From: Gp6-AA40 sp963723495
Lineage (GTDB): Bacteria > Acidobacteriota > Vicinamibacteria > Vicinamibacterales > UBA2999
Assembly (NCBI GenBank): GCA_963723495.1
Contig: CAVRQR010000009.1
Span: 248,001 to 312,000 of the forward strand
Length of the DNA stretch: 64,000 bases
Reading direction: 5' to 3'
Both the position numbers and the translations under genes were made by a program. The notes below the pieces were generated by a model. That model did no database searches, was not told where the DNA came from, and worked only from the letters and a program-made list of their open reading frames with translations. Shown one piece after another: positions 38,523 through 48,458 of the stretch (position 1 is the stretch's first letter; every line of letters starts with the position of its first letter).

Positions 38523-39950
38523 ATGAGGTGGGTCAACGCTCCGTTCCACGATCTATGGCTATCTCCCTTCCAGAACGTACAGACGACCGCAGTGGGCTCG
38601 CTGACACCGCGCGAGATCGTCGCCGAGCTCGATAAATACGTGATCGGACAAGCCAAGGCGAAGCGCGCCGTGGCCATCGCCCTGCGGAATCGCCTGCGCC
38701 GGCAGCGGCTGGCTGCCGATATCGCCGACGAGGTCACGCCAAAGAACATCCTGATGATCGGGCCGACGGGAGTGGGGAAGACCGAGATCGCGCGGCGCCT
38801 GGCGCGTCTGGCGCACTCGCCCTTCATCAAGGTCGAGGCATCGAAGTTCACCGAGGTCGGTTACGTCGGTCGTGACGTCGAGTCGATGGTCCGCGACCTG
38901 GTGGAGCTCGCGGTCGACATGGTGCGTGGCGAGAAAGGCGAAGAGGTGCGCGAGAAGGCGCGCGCCGCCGCCGAGGATCGTCTGCTCGATCTGCTGCTGC
39001 CGCCGCCGCGTCCGCCCGCGCCTGGCGAGGATCCGGCGGTCGTGCGGGAGCAGTCAGGTCGTTCCCGTGATCGCATGCGCGACCAGCTCCGCGAGGGGCG
39101 GCTGGATGAGCGGGTCGTGGAGATCGACGTTCAGACCACGGCCATGCCGTCGTTCGAGATCATCGCGGGATCATCCGTGGAAGAAATCGGCGTCAACCTC
39201 AAGGACATGATGGGCAACATGTTCGGAGGACGCGCGAAGACCAGGCGGCTCAAGGTGCCGGCCGCGTTCGAACACCTTCTGGCAGAGGAACAATCCAAGC
39301 TGGTCGACATGGACTCGGTCACCCGTACAGCCGTGCAACGTGTCGAACAGACCGGAATCATCTTCGTCGATGAGATCGACAAGATCGCCAGCCGTGACGG
39401 TGGCGGTGGCGGCGGCGGCCGCGGACCGGACGTCAGTCGCGAAGGCGTTCAGCGTGACATCCTGCCGATCGTCGAGGGGACGACCGTCAACACCAAGCAT
39501 GGCATGGTCAAGACCGACCACATCCTGTTCATCGCGGCCGGCGCCTTTCACGTGGCGAAGCCCTCGGACCTCATTCCCGAGCTGCAAGGGCGGTTTCCGA
39601 TCAGAGTGGAGCTCGAGCCGCTGACCCGCGACGACTTCGTGCGCATCCTGACCGAGCCACGCAACGCGCTGGTCAAGCAGTACACGGCGCTCCTCGGCAC
39701 AGAGGAACTGTCGCTCACCTTCACGCCGGACGCCATCGATCGCATCGCCGACTTTGCCGCCCGCGTCAACGACACGACCGAGAACATCGGCGCCCGGCGT
39801 CTGCATACGGTGATGGAGCGACTGCTCGACGAGTTGTCGTTCAGTGCCCCGGAGCTTCAGGACAAGTCGATCACCATCGATGCACCCTACGTCGATCGCA
39901 TGCTGGCCGACATCGTGAAGAACGAAGATCTCTCGCGCTACATTCTGTGA
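38523..39950 (+). CDS. hslU: ATP-dependent protease ATPase subunit HslU
   Basis: AAA+ unfoldase partner of HslV. LTPREIVAELDKYVIGQAKAKRAVAIALRNR is the family start (core TPREIV...YVIGQ), GPTGVGKTEIARRLA is Walker A, EVGYVGRDVESM the pore loop (GYVG), IIFVDEIDKI Walker B, and NIGARRLHTVMERLL the sensor 2 region. The I-domain holds a Pro-rich segment. The first 20 or so residues before LTPREIV are unusual; an ATG at 38554 in another frame reads MAISLPE, like many HslU starts, so a base error near 38580 is possible. Confidence 0.95.
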   Translation: MRWVNAPFHDLWLSPFQNVQTTAVGSLTPREIVAELDKYVIGQAKAKRAVAIALRNRLRRQRLAADIADEVTPKNILMIGPTGVGKTEIARRLARLAHSPFIKVEASKFTEVGYVGRDVESMVRDLVELAVDMVRGEKGEEVREKARAAAEDRLLDLLLPPPRPPAPGEDPAVVREQSGRSRDRMRDQLREGRLDERVVEIDVQTTAMPSFEIIAGSSVEEIGVNLKDMMGNMFGGRAKTRRLKVPAAFEHLLAEEQSKLVDMDSVTRTAVQRVEQTGIIFVDEIDKIASRDGGGGGGGRGPDVSREGVQRDILPIVEGTTVNTKHGMVKTDHILFIAAGAFHVAKPSDLIPELQGRFPIRVELEPLTRDDFVRILTEPRNALVKQYTALLGTEELSLTFTPDAIDRIADFAARVNDTTENIGARRLHTVMERLLDELSFSAPELQDKSITIDAPYVDRMLADIVKNEDLSRYIL

Positions 39951-39977
39951 ACCCTCGACCTGGCTTCTCCGACCAGG

Positions 39978-40553
39978 TCAGTACCTCGCGGTTGCGTGTT
40001 CGCTCAGCGCCGGCGGCTGGCGGCTCTCTTGTCCTGACAGCTCGCGGAGTACGCGCTGCCCCGCTTCCACCGCGGCGTCGCTGTCGAACGACACGCCCGG
40101 TGTGAGTCGCGGGCTGAGAAAGCCGATGCGCTGATACTCACGCGCGAGTGAGGGCGAGTCGACGACGTCGGGCGCGTCAGCGATCTCGACGGCATGCTGC
40201 AGCTCGTGTCCGATCAACGCAGTCTGGACGTCCGCCGCCGCCAGGCGGGCCACCCGCACGTGCACGTAGCGATAGCCGCCGACCGCGGAGATGAACGTGA
40301 GTCGACCATCTGACGATGCGGTGCTGCCGCCGCAATCGAGATACACGACCACATCCGATCGATTGAGTCGATCAACGAGCCGACGAAATGTCTCAGACGT
40401 GCGCACGCCGTCACGCACGAGACGAATCAACCGGGGATCGGTGGTGCGAATGTGACGGCGACGGTCTTCGGGGATCGTTTCGGCCGAGAGCGCACGCGAC
40501 GAGATCAGCACAACGAAGAACAGAAGAACGATACGGACCGGAAGCGAAGTCAT
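39978..40553 (-). CDS. Exported protein with HELQH zincin-like motif
   Basis: 191 residues: signal peptide (MTSLPVRIVLLFFVVLISSRALSA, core VRIVLLFFVVLI) and a body with LIRLVRDGVRTSETFRRLVDR and the motif ALIGHELQHAVEIA. HExxH is the zinc site of gluzincin/metzincin-like proteases; the context VQTALIGHELQHA is typical of small predicted metallopeptidase-like proteins, but the usual third ligand is not obvious and activity is unproven. ATG at 40553 precedes the signal peptide. Convergent with hslU. Confidence 0.65.
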   Translation of the reverse strand: MTSLPVRIVLLFFVVLISSRALSAETIPEDRRRHIRTTDPRLIRLVRDGVRTSETFRRLVDRLNRSDVVVYLDCGGSTASSDGRLTFISAVGGYRYVHVRVARLAAADVQTALIGHELQHAVEIADAPDVVDSPSLAREYQRIGFLSPRLTPGVSFDSDAAVEAGQRVLRELSGQESRQPPALSEHATARY

Positions 40554-40850
40554 CTTCACCCGGGTAGTGGCAAAGCACGCGCCACGCGCGAAAACGCTCG
40601 AAAACCGGCCGATCACTGGCTTTTCGCTGGAAATCCGGTAGAATGCAGGGACTGAAAGAGATCGAGAAAAGCCACAGAATCGTGCTGTGACCTTTTCGTT
40701 ACTACAAAAAAGTCACCATCGGCGGAACGTTCAGTTCCCCGGCCGCAGGCCCCAAGACGCGCTGGCGGGTAATCGAGTTGCTCCTCGCACCGAGCGACGA
40801 CAGCTTTGGTTCGAACGTCGAATCACCGCGCAGAAATGTAGGAGACGCTT
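40554..40850. other. 297-base divergent intergenic region
   Basis: Lies between the HELQH gene (minus) and the sigma54 activator (plus). It is locally AT-richer (about 40690-40720, with an A6 tract). TAGAAT at 40639-40644 resembles a -10 box but the -35 is poor. No open frame with recognisable similarity and no clear hairpin seen. Confidence 0.4.
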
Positions 40851-42480
<1,630 letters not shown>

Positions 42481-42487
42481 ATGAGCG

Positions 42488-43762
42488 TTGCTAGGTCGAA
42501 ATCCAACTCCCACCTCCCAACTCCCAAGAGCACGTTGGAAGTTGGGGGTCGGCATTTGGGCGTTGATCCTGGCTTTGGCAGGCTGTGGCAAGAAGGGGCC
42601 TCCGCTCCCACCATTCGTGGACATTCCGGCTGCGGTAAACCAGCTCTCCGCGCGCCGCGTTGGCGGCGATGTGATTCTCACGCTGGCGCTGCCGACACTG
42701 AACGTCGACGAGTCGACGCCGGTCAACCTGGGGCGAGTGGATGTGTATGCCTATACAGGGCGCACCGCACCCCCGGCACCGCGGTTCCCTGAAGTCGCCA
42801 GACGGATCGGGACCATCGAGCGCACGGCGGAGGGCACTCTGGCCACGACGTTGCGCGACACGTTGACGCAGGACGAGTTCGTCGAGGGACCTCCACTGCC
42901 TCGCCCTCCGGGTTCATCGACCATAAGCGCGAACCCGGTCCGCGATGAATCACGTGCGCCTCTCCGGCGCTACTACATGGCAATTGCGCTCAGCGATCGC
43001 GGCCGTGCCGGCCCACCGAGCAGTGTGGTGGACGTCCTGCTGGCGCCGTTACCCGATGCGCCGCCCGATCTCCGTGTGACGTACGACGCCGAGGCTGTCA
43101 CGCTGACGTGGGACCCCTCGGGTGGGATCCTCGGCTTCCTTTTTGAGCGTGCTCCGCTGCCGTCGGCCTCGCCCATCGACGATGTGCCACCGTCTGCGGA
43201 CGCCGGCGCGATTCTGACAGGGCCCACTCGTTACAACGTCTATCGGGAGATCCCGCCGCTTCCTGACTCCGAAGCGAAAGAACAGCCATCGAAGACGGGT
43301 CCTCTGCCACCCGTGAATACGACGCCCGTCGATGGCTTCAGCTTCATCGATCCGCTGGAGAGCGACGGCCGTCGTCGTTGCTACGCGGTGTCAGCTGTTC
43401 GCGGCAGCAGCGAGCGAGCGGTTGAAGGTCATGCGTCGAAGCCGGCGTGCGTGACGCCGCTCGACATTTTTCCCCCGTCCGCGCCTACCGGTGTTTCGCC
43501 CATCGCCGTCGAGGGCGCGATCAGCCTCGTGTGGGAAGCCAACAACGAGCGCGATCTGCAGGGGTACCTGGTGTGGCGCGGAGAAGAGGGAAGTGAGACG
43601 CTGACGCGGATGACGGACGAAGTGGTGAAAGAAACGCGCTACACGGACCAGACTGTGAAACCTGGTGTTCGCTACGTCTACGCCGTCACTGCCGTGGACA
43701 ACCGGAGCCCGGAACCCAACGTCAGCCCCGAATCGGAACGGGTCGAAGTGACGGCGCGATAA
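42488..43762 (+). CDS. FN3-type lipoprotein with CGKKGPP lipobox region
   Basis: About 425 residues. The signal VGIWALILALAGCGKKGPPLPP has a lipobox (LAGC) followed by CGKKGPPLPP, the short motif also found in the LPS-assembly lipopeptide LptM (YifL) and similar lysA-linked lipoproteins. The remainder holds about three beta domains with fibronectin-III character, for example VTLTWDPSG, YNVYREIPP, ISLVWEANNERDLQGYLVWRG, and YVYAVTAVDNRSPEPN. The first 20 codons overlap a heptad repeat array, so the real start is doubtful; a TTG at 42488 is the first possible. Confidence 0.75.
   Translation: MLGRNPTPTSQLPRARWKLGVGIWALILALAGCGKKGPPLPPFVDIPAAVNQLSARRVGGDVILTLALPTLNVDESTPVNLGRVDVYAYTGRTAPPAPRFPEVARRIGTIERTAEGTLATTLRDTLTQDEFVEGPPLPRPPGSSTISANPVRDESRAPLRRYYMAIALSDRGRAGPPSSVVDVLLAPLPDAPPDLRVTYDAEAVTLTWDPSGGILGFLFERAPLPSASPIDDVPPSADAGAILTGPTRYNVYREIPPLPDSEAKEQPSKTGPLPPVNTTPVDGFSFIDPLESDGRRRCYAVSAVRGSSERAVEGHASKPACVTPLDIFPPSAPTGVSPIAVEGAISLVWEANNERDLQGYLVWRGEEGSETLTRMTDEVVKETRYTDQTVKPGVRYVYAVTAVDNRSPEPNVSPESERVEVTAR
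42503..42561. repeat. Heptad repeat array over the lipoprotein start
   Basis: CCAACTC, CCACCTC, CCAACTC, CCAAGAG (42503-42530) and then GTTGGAA, GTTGGGG and degraded units (42534-42561). The arms are complementary. The array supplies the codons ahead of the hydrophobic core of the signal peptide. Confidence 0.82.
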
Positions 43763-43776
43763 GCGGCGCCGAGCGC

Positions 43777-44727
43777 CTACTCCTTGGGTCGGCGCAGCAC
43801 CTTCTCTTCTTCGAGCTTGCGCAGAAGCCTGATTCCACCGAGCTGACCACCGCGCACTTCGTAGTCGGCGGGCACCGTGAAGAGATCGGCTGGAGGTTCA
43901 GTCCGCACGATGTTGCGCAATCGATAGACGGAATCGCCGCTACGAGGATCCTTGCGCGTAATCAACACCGCCATCTGCAGCTCGCGCGAGTACCAGCGCT
44001 CGCTGACGACCTCAATCGGCATCACATTGCCGATCGCCCCGGCGGGAATCGTCGACGTCGTGCGTGTTCCGTCCGCCATGACGCCCTCGATCGATCTGGT
44101 GCCGAGTGACTCGGTCGTCACTTTCGACGCCGCCGCGTCACCAAGAATCACCCGTTGACCCGGAACCGCGTTGATCGCGACGCTCGGTTTGACTGCCGCC
44201 GTCCACGTCGCGCTCCCGTCTGATTCACGCACCCAGGTCGCCGTGCCCTTTTGCTCGGCGTGGTAGGCATAGGCGAACGCGTGTCCGTCACGCAGCTTCG
44301 TCATGGCCATCGGATTGCGGAATGCAATCCGCTGCCGTTCATCCAGTGTGTATGAGTGGCCGGTGACGTTGTCGAGAATGGTCACGAGGCGCGGCGATGG
44401 ACCGTCGACGGCAAGCGGTCCGATCAGCGCGATTTCCTCTTCGCGCCGGGTCCGTCCCTGACTGTCGCGCGCGATCATCGACGAATAGCGTCGCTCGATG
44501 CGGTTGCCGTCGCCAAGGACCTGTGTGAATTCGGTTTCGGCGTCGGCCGTGAACGGAGCGTTGGGCACACTCGTCACCGACTCGAGCGGTACTGACTCGA
44601 TGACGCCGACAGGAGAGGCCATCGCTATGCCGGTCTGGAGCGTGAGCTGCGTGTCCACCTGCTGCGCGCTGCTCACGGATGCCAATCCGAGCACGATCAG
44701 GAGCGTGATGAACAATCGGGAAGTCAT
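43777..44727 (-). CDS. Exported protein of unknown function
   Basis: 316 residues with a signal peptide (MTSRLFITLLIVLGLASVSSAQQ). The body is beta-rich; recurrent blocks such as RYSSMIARDSQGRTRREE, VTILDNVTGHSYTLDERQRIAFR and VSERWYSRELQMAVLITRKDPRSGD resemble the acidobacterial exported proteins with a DUF4412-like layout in which a trait such as dipeptide R-D-S-Q-G-R-T-R-R-E is repeated; the C-terminal EVRGGQLGGIRLLRKLEEEK may be disordered. No catalytic motif seen. It is the third gene of the ECF operon that begins at 45826, so it is likely an output or co-regulated protein. Confidence 0.68.
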   Translation of the reverse strand: MTSRLFITLLIVLGLASVSSAQQVDTQLTLQTGIAMASPVGVIESVPLESVTSVPNAPFTADAETEFTQVLGDGNRIERRYSSMIARDSQGRTRREEEIALIGPLAVDGPSPRLVTILDNVTGHSYTLDERQRIAFRNPMAMTKLRDGHAFAYAYHAEQKGTATWVRESDGSATWTAAVKPSVAINAVPGQRVILGDAAASKVTTESLGTRSIEGVMADGTRTTSTIPAGAIGNVMPIEVVSERWYSRELQMAVLITRKDPRSGDSVYRLRNIVRTEPPADLFTVPADYEVRGGQLGGIRLLRKLEEEKVLRRPKE

Positions 44728-44750
44728 ACCGTCAGTCTCCGAAGAATCAG

Positions 44751-45209
44751 TTACATGCCTACGCGGATGGCCCGCGCGACGCCGTCTTCTCCGACGATGA
44801 CATCGACATCGACCTGCGCGACGTCGGTCGCCTGCGCGGACGCCCAGTCCCACAATGTCGATGCGGGAATGCGCATCCGGACCACGCGCACGGGTTCACC
44901 CTGCAGAATGGGCTCGCCGACCAGCAGCAGCGTGTCACTGTTGCCCGCTGCTGTTGTGGGCATGCGCACGGCCTGTTGCAACGCACGACCCAGTTGCGCG
45001 AGCCCGACTGCCAACGTCACGGCCGCCGCGACGGCCGCTACGCGCTGCCGCCAATGGCGCGCCGGAGACACCATGCGCTGCGCATGCGCTTGATCGAACG
45101 CGGCCAGCACTGCCGCCTCGACGTGAGGCGGTGCCTCGATGTGCCCTTCAATCTGGCGCAGACTGTCGAGCGCGGAAGTCAGATGGGGATCCCAGTGCGT
45201 TGACGTCAT
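44751..45209 (-). CDS. Single-pass membrane protein, candidate anti-sigma factor
   Basis: 152 residues. An N-terminal soluble helix region (SALDSLRQIEGHIEAPPHVEAAVLAAFDQAH, core residues PPHVEAAVLAAF) precedes one transmembrane helix (about residues 67-83, AAVAAAVTLAVGLAQLG), then an extracytoplasmic part with LLVGEPILQGEPVRVVRMRIP. No zinc-finger motif is present, but the position after an ECF gene with a four-base overlap (ATGA at 45206-45209) and the topology fit a non-zinc anti-sigma factor. That is inference from context. Confidence 0.65.
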   Translation of the reverse strand: MTSTHWDPHLTSALDSLRQIEGHIEAPPHVEAAVLAAFDQAHAQRMVSPARHWRQRVAAVAAAVTLAVGLAQLGRALQQAVRMPTTAAGNSDTLLLVGEPILQGEPVRVVRMRIPASTLWDWASAQATDVAQVDVDVIVGEDGVARAIRVGM

Positions 45210-45826
45210 ACGGCGCACCTCATTGCGAGCCGTTGCCGATCCTCTTCGCTGGCCGCGGCACAGGCCATCTTCTGTCCCAGCAGGTGCCTGGCACGAGAGA
45301 GACGTGAACGAATCGTCCCGATGGCGCATCCAAGTACCGCCGCGGCATCAGCATAGGTCACATCCTGCAGGTCGCACAGGACGATGACCTCCCGGTATCG
45401 TCGCGGAAGCGACACGATGGCACGGCGCAGCCGCTGCAGCGACTCGCGTCGCTCGATCGTTGCGGACGGATCGTCGTCCGTGCTGTGCGAATACGCATCG
45501 CTGGCGTCACTCTCGAACGCCACGAAGTGTCGATCCCGCGCGAGTCGCCGGCGGGTCTGGTGGCGCGCCACGCCATACAGATAGGTTGGCAGCGCCGCGC
45601 GTGTGGCGTCGTAGCGTCCGGCATCGCGCATCACCACCAGGAAGACCTCCTGCACGATGTCCTCAGCGGCGCTGGTCGATCCCGTCATCAGGCGCGCGAA
45701 GCGATACACGATGGCGTGATGCCGGCGATACAGCAGGGCGAATGCCTCGCGGTCGCCCTGTGCCGTTCGGCGCATCAGGTCGGCGTCGGCTGGATCCCCG
45801 GAGGTCGCGCGCTCCGCTCGTCGCAT
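45206..45826 (-). CDS. ECF-type RNA polymerase sigma factor
   Basis: 206 residues. Region 2: YRFARLMTGSTSAAEDIVQEVFL (core AAEDIVQEVF) and LPTYLYGVARHQTRRRLAR; region 4: VTYADAAAVLGCAIGTIRSRLSRAR in two parts. Typical length. ATG at 45826 follows an in-frame open stretch that runs much further upstream (antisense to the GT87 gene) and is not considered coding. First gene of an operon with the two downstream envelope genes. Confidence 0.9.
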   Translation of the reverse strand: MRRAERATSGDPADADLMRRTAQGDREAFALLYRRHHAIVYRFARLMTGSTSAAEDIVQEVFLVVMRDAGRYDATRAALPTYLYGVARHQTRRRLARDRHFVAFESDASDAYSHSTDDDPSATIERRESLQRLRRAIVSLPRRYREVIVLCDLQDVTYADAAAVLGCAIGTIRSRLSRARHLLGQKMACAAASEEDRQRLAMRCAV

Positions 45827-45918
45827 CTGCCGCGTGATTGCAGCCAGGCGCGGAAAAGTTCCACAGATCACGGTCCTTTGGACGAGGTTCGCGACTGATT
45901 GGACGGCCTCGCGGTGGG

Positions 45919-47172
45919 CTATGCGCGGGCCGTGATAGGAGCGTCGATATCGACCTGAGGGACGAGAGTCGGCGAGTCGGCCTCGACGGCACGAACGACC
46001 AGCACCAGCAGCCAGACCATCACCAACACGGAGAACTGAACGCCAATCACCACCGCCGTCGGCATGAACGTCAGCACGAACAGCCAGTAGACCGCGATCC
46101 AGTACCGTTCGGCCTGTTCTCGCCTGGCACGTTCCTGAAGATACGCACCGAACCAGAGCAGCGGTAGCGCCAGCACAGTGAGGTCGTAAACGATCATGTG
46201 TGGGTTGACGAGCGCCGAGGCCAGGATCACGGCCCCGAGCCGCACGCGCACGGGTGCATGGCTCTTCCACACCCGCACGGTGTACCACAACACGATCGCT
46301 GACAGAGCCGCCCATGCGGGCACGCCGATCCAGCCAGGCGTCAAGCGTGTGACCGCCCGCAATGAGTGGCTCAGGAAGGGTTTGGCTTCGAGCAGATCGG
46401 CATATGCCAGCGTGGTCGGAATGCTCTCCGCAAACGCCGTGAAGGCGCCGGTTCCAAGGACCAGCCAGACAGCGGCTGCCTGCGCCACCACCGACGAGAG
46501 AGCACCGAGAAGCATGGCCCACTCTCCACACACCAGAACGATGATGGCGAGTGGGATCCCGAACTGTGGCTTCAGTGCGAGGAGACCGAACGCGAAGCCC
46601 GCGAGCCAATGCCGTCGTCGCTCGAGCGCGAGCCACCCCGCCCAGAATGCCGCGAGCAGAATGAGTGTGACCTGACCGTGGAGCACCAGGCTCCAGAAGG
46701 GTGGGAAGGCCGCCGCGGCCGCGAGGACGAAGGCGCGATCTGGCAGCAGTTCTGAGGCCGGCTTCCACGCGCTCCACACGATCACCCCGTATCCCGCGAT
46801 CGTGATGAGACACCAGATGAGCAGTGCGCGCTGATAGGAGAGTCCTGTCACCGGCGCAAAAAGGACCGCCGCCTGCGGCGGGTAGACCGGAGGATAGATC
46901 TCCCGCTTCGATTCAGGGATGAGCTCGACCTGCGCCTCGTGCAGCAGCGCGCCGTCGTACATCGCCGCGATTCGCTGCGAGCTGGCAAGGTGACCGAGGG
47001 TGTAGAACTGCACGAAGTCCGCGCCCTTCAGCGGACCGCCAACGCCGCGGTCGCTGGTGCCCGCAAATCCGACGACCGCCGCCATGATCCAGAGAATGAC
47101 GGCCAGGGCAATGGCGTGTCCCTTTGCTTGCCGCGCCGATCGTGGCCAGTGCAGACGTCGCAGAATCGACAT
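45919..47172 (-). CDS. GT87-family membrane glycosyltransferase
   Basis: About 417 residues with some ten hydrophobic segments. GGPLKGADFVQFYTLG near residue 55 and REIYPPVYPPQAAVLFAPV are the GT87 (DUF2029) signature with acidic residues in the first periplasmic loop; GLLALKPQFGIPLA is another family block. GT87 enzymes use polyprenyl-phosphate sugars, for instance mannosylation in actinobacteria; substrate here unknown. ATG at 47172 (MSILRRLHWPRS) chosen over upstream starts that lack similarity. Divergent from the hydrolase gene at 47350. Confidence 0.85.
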   Translation of the reverse strand: MSILRRLHWPRSARQAKGHAIALAVILWIMAAVVGFAGTSDRGVGGPLKGADFVQFYTLGHLASSQRIAAMYDGALLHEAQVELIPESKREIYPPVYPPQAAVLFAPVTGLSYQRALLIWCLITIAGYGVIVWSAWKPASELLPDRAFVLAAAAAFPPFWSLVLHGQVTLILLAAFWAGWLALERRRHWLAGFAFGLLALKPQFGIPLAIIVLVCGEWAMLLGALSSVVAQAAAVWLVLGTGAFTAFAESIPTTLAYADLLEAKPFLSHSLRAVTRLTPGWIGVPAWAALSAIVLWYTVRVWKSHAPVRVRLGAVILASALVNPHMIVYDLTVLALPLLWFGAYLQERARREQAERYWIAVYWLFVLTFMPTAVVIGVQFSVLVMVWLLVLVVRAVEADSPTLVPQVDIDAPITARA

Positions 47173-47349
47173 GACAGACAGGTATCGGGTTACAGCCTTG
47201 ATACCGCAACCACAAAAGCGGAATCCTGGAGCCTTGCCAGGCGGGCTTCTCAGCCGTAGAGTGCAAGACGGCGGCCGCCACGGAGTGATATTCTTCGCCG
47301 CGTTCATCCGTCTTCAAATACGAGGAATCTGCGAAAGGAGCCAGAGGCC

Positions 47350-48252
47350 ATGGAGCAGACGAAGATACAGATACCAGCCGAAGCGGTGGAAGCCTATACC
47401 CAGTACATCCACGGCGAGATCGATCGCAGGTCCTTCATGAGCCGCGTGAACAAAGTGGCAGTATCGACTGTCGCGGCCGCGGCCATCGTGGACCAGTTGA
47501 TGCCCAACTATGCTGCCGCGCAGCAGGTCTCTCCGTCGGATTCGCGTCTCAAGACTGAGTACGCCACCGTGCCATCACCGAATGGCAACGGCAGCATCAA
47601 GGGGTACCTCGCGCGGCCGGCCAGTGCCGGCACCAACAAGCTGCCAGCGATCCTCGTCGTCCATGAGAATCGTGGCCTCAATCCGCACATCGAAGACATC
47701 GCTCGCCGCCTCGCCCTCGAGAATTTCATGGCCTTTGCGCCCGATGGCTTGACGTCGGTTGGTGGCTATCCCGGAGACGATGTGAAGGGCGGGGAGCTGT
47801 TCCAGAAAGTCGACAGAGCGAAGATGTCAGAGGACCTGTTCTCTGCGGGCGTGTGGCTGAAGTCGCGACCCGATAGCACGGGCCGGCTCGGTGTCACGGG
47901 CTTCTGCTTTGGCGGTGGCATCTCGAACGCCCTGGCGGTTCGCATGGGCTCCGACCTCGCAGCCGCTGTGCCGTTCTACGGTGGTGCGCCTCCACTCGAG
48001 GAGGTGCCGAAGATCAAAGCGGCCGTCCTGGTGCATCACGGCAGCGAGGACAAGAGACTCGTCGATGCATGGCCGGCATACGAGCAGGCGATGAAAGCCG
48101 CCGGCGTCAGGTACGAGGGCTATATCTATCCGAACGCCGTTCACGGCTTCAACAACGACGCGACGCCACAGCGCTACAACAAAGCGGCTGCCGACGAGGC
48201 ATGGAAGCGCACCGTCGCCTGGTTCAACAAGTACGTTCGAGCCACGACCTAG
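47350..48252 (+). CDS. Dienelactone hydrolase family protein, exported
   Basis: 300 residues. The N-terminal stretch DRRSFMSRVNKVAVSTVAAAAIVDQL looks like a Tat-type signal (R-R-S-F-M) after a 25-residue leader, so export is likely. The alpha/beta-hydrolase domain has ILVVHENRGLN, the nucleophile motif GFCFGGG with Cys as in dienelactone hydrolase, an aspartate in HHGSEDKRL and the His in VHGFNND. The family cleaves dienelactones or related esters; substrate unknown. No frame break. Followed by an 83-base heptad array. Confidence 0.88.
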   Translation: MEQTKIQIPAEAVEAYTQYIHGEIDRRSFMSRVNKVAVSTVAAAAIVDQLMPNYAAAQQVSPSDSRLKTEYATVPSPNGNGSIKGYLARPASAGTNKLPAILVVHENRGLNPHIEDIARRLALENFMAFAPDGLTSVGGYPGDDVKGGELFQKVDRAKMSEDLFSAGVWLKSRPDSTGRLGVTGFCFGGGISNALAVRMGSDLAAAVPFYGGAPPLEEVPKIKAAVLVHHGSEDKRLVDAWPAYEQAMKAAGVRYEGYIYPNAVHGFNNDATPQRYNKAAADEAWKRTVAWFNKYVRATT

Positions 48253-48258
48253 ACGAAC

Positions 48259-48342
48259 CCAACTGCCAATTTCCAACTTCCAACTCCCAAGACCAGGCGG
48301 GCCGCGCTTGGGAGTTGGAGCTTGGGAGTTGGGAGTTGCCAG
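48259..48342. repeat. Heptad repeat array with 12-bp hairpin after the hydrolase gene
   Basis: Left arm CCAACTG, CCAATTT, CCAACTT, CCAACTC (48259-48286); right arm TTGGGAG, TTGGAGC, TTGGGAG, TTGGGAG, TTGCCAG (48308-48342). CCAACTCCCAAG (48280-48291) and CTTGGGAGTTGG (48307-48318) form a perfect 12-bp stem with a 15-base loop. No T-tract follows. Confidence 0.88.
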
Positions 48343-48458
48343 TACCAATTCAGCCTCCAGTTCTGCCGGCCTTGCACCGCGAAGCCGCCGATGACACACT
48401 GACCTTGTACCCGGCCGATGTTGTGTAGAGCGCGGCCCCCCGCGCGCGGAGCACTGGT

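Noticed and set aside
40805..40830. GGTTCGAA resembling a tRNA T-loop
   Set aside because: Flanking bases do not form the 5-bp T stem or an acceptor stem; no anticodon arm upstream.
45206..46813. 535-codon minus-strand frame as one gene
   Set aside because: Only the last 206 codons (from 45826) are an ECF sigma factor; the rest overlaps the GT87 gene and is Arg/Ala-rich noise.
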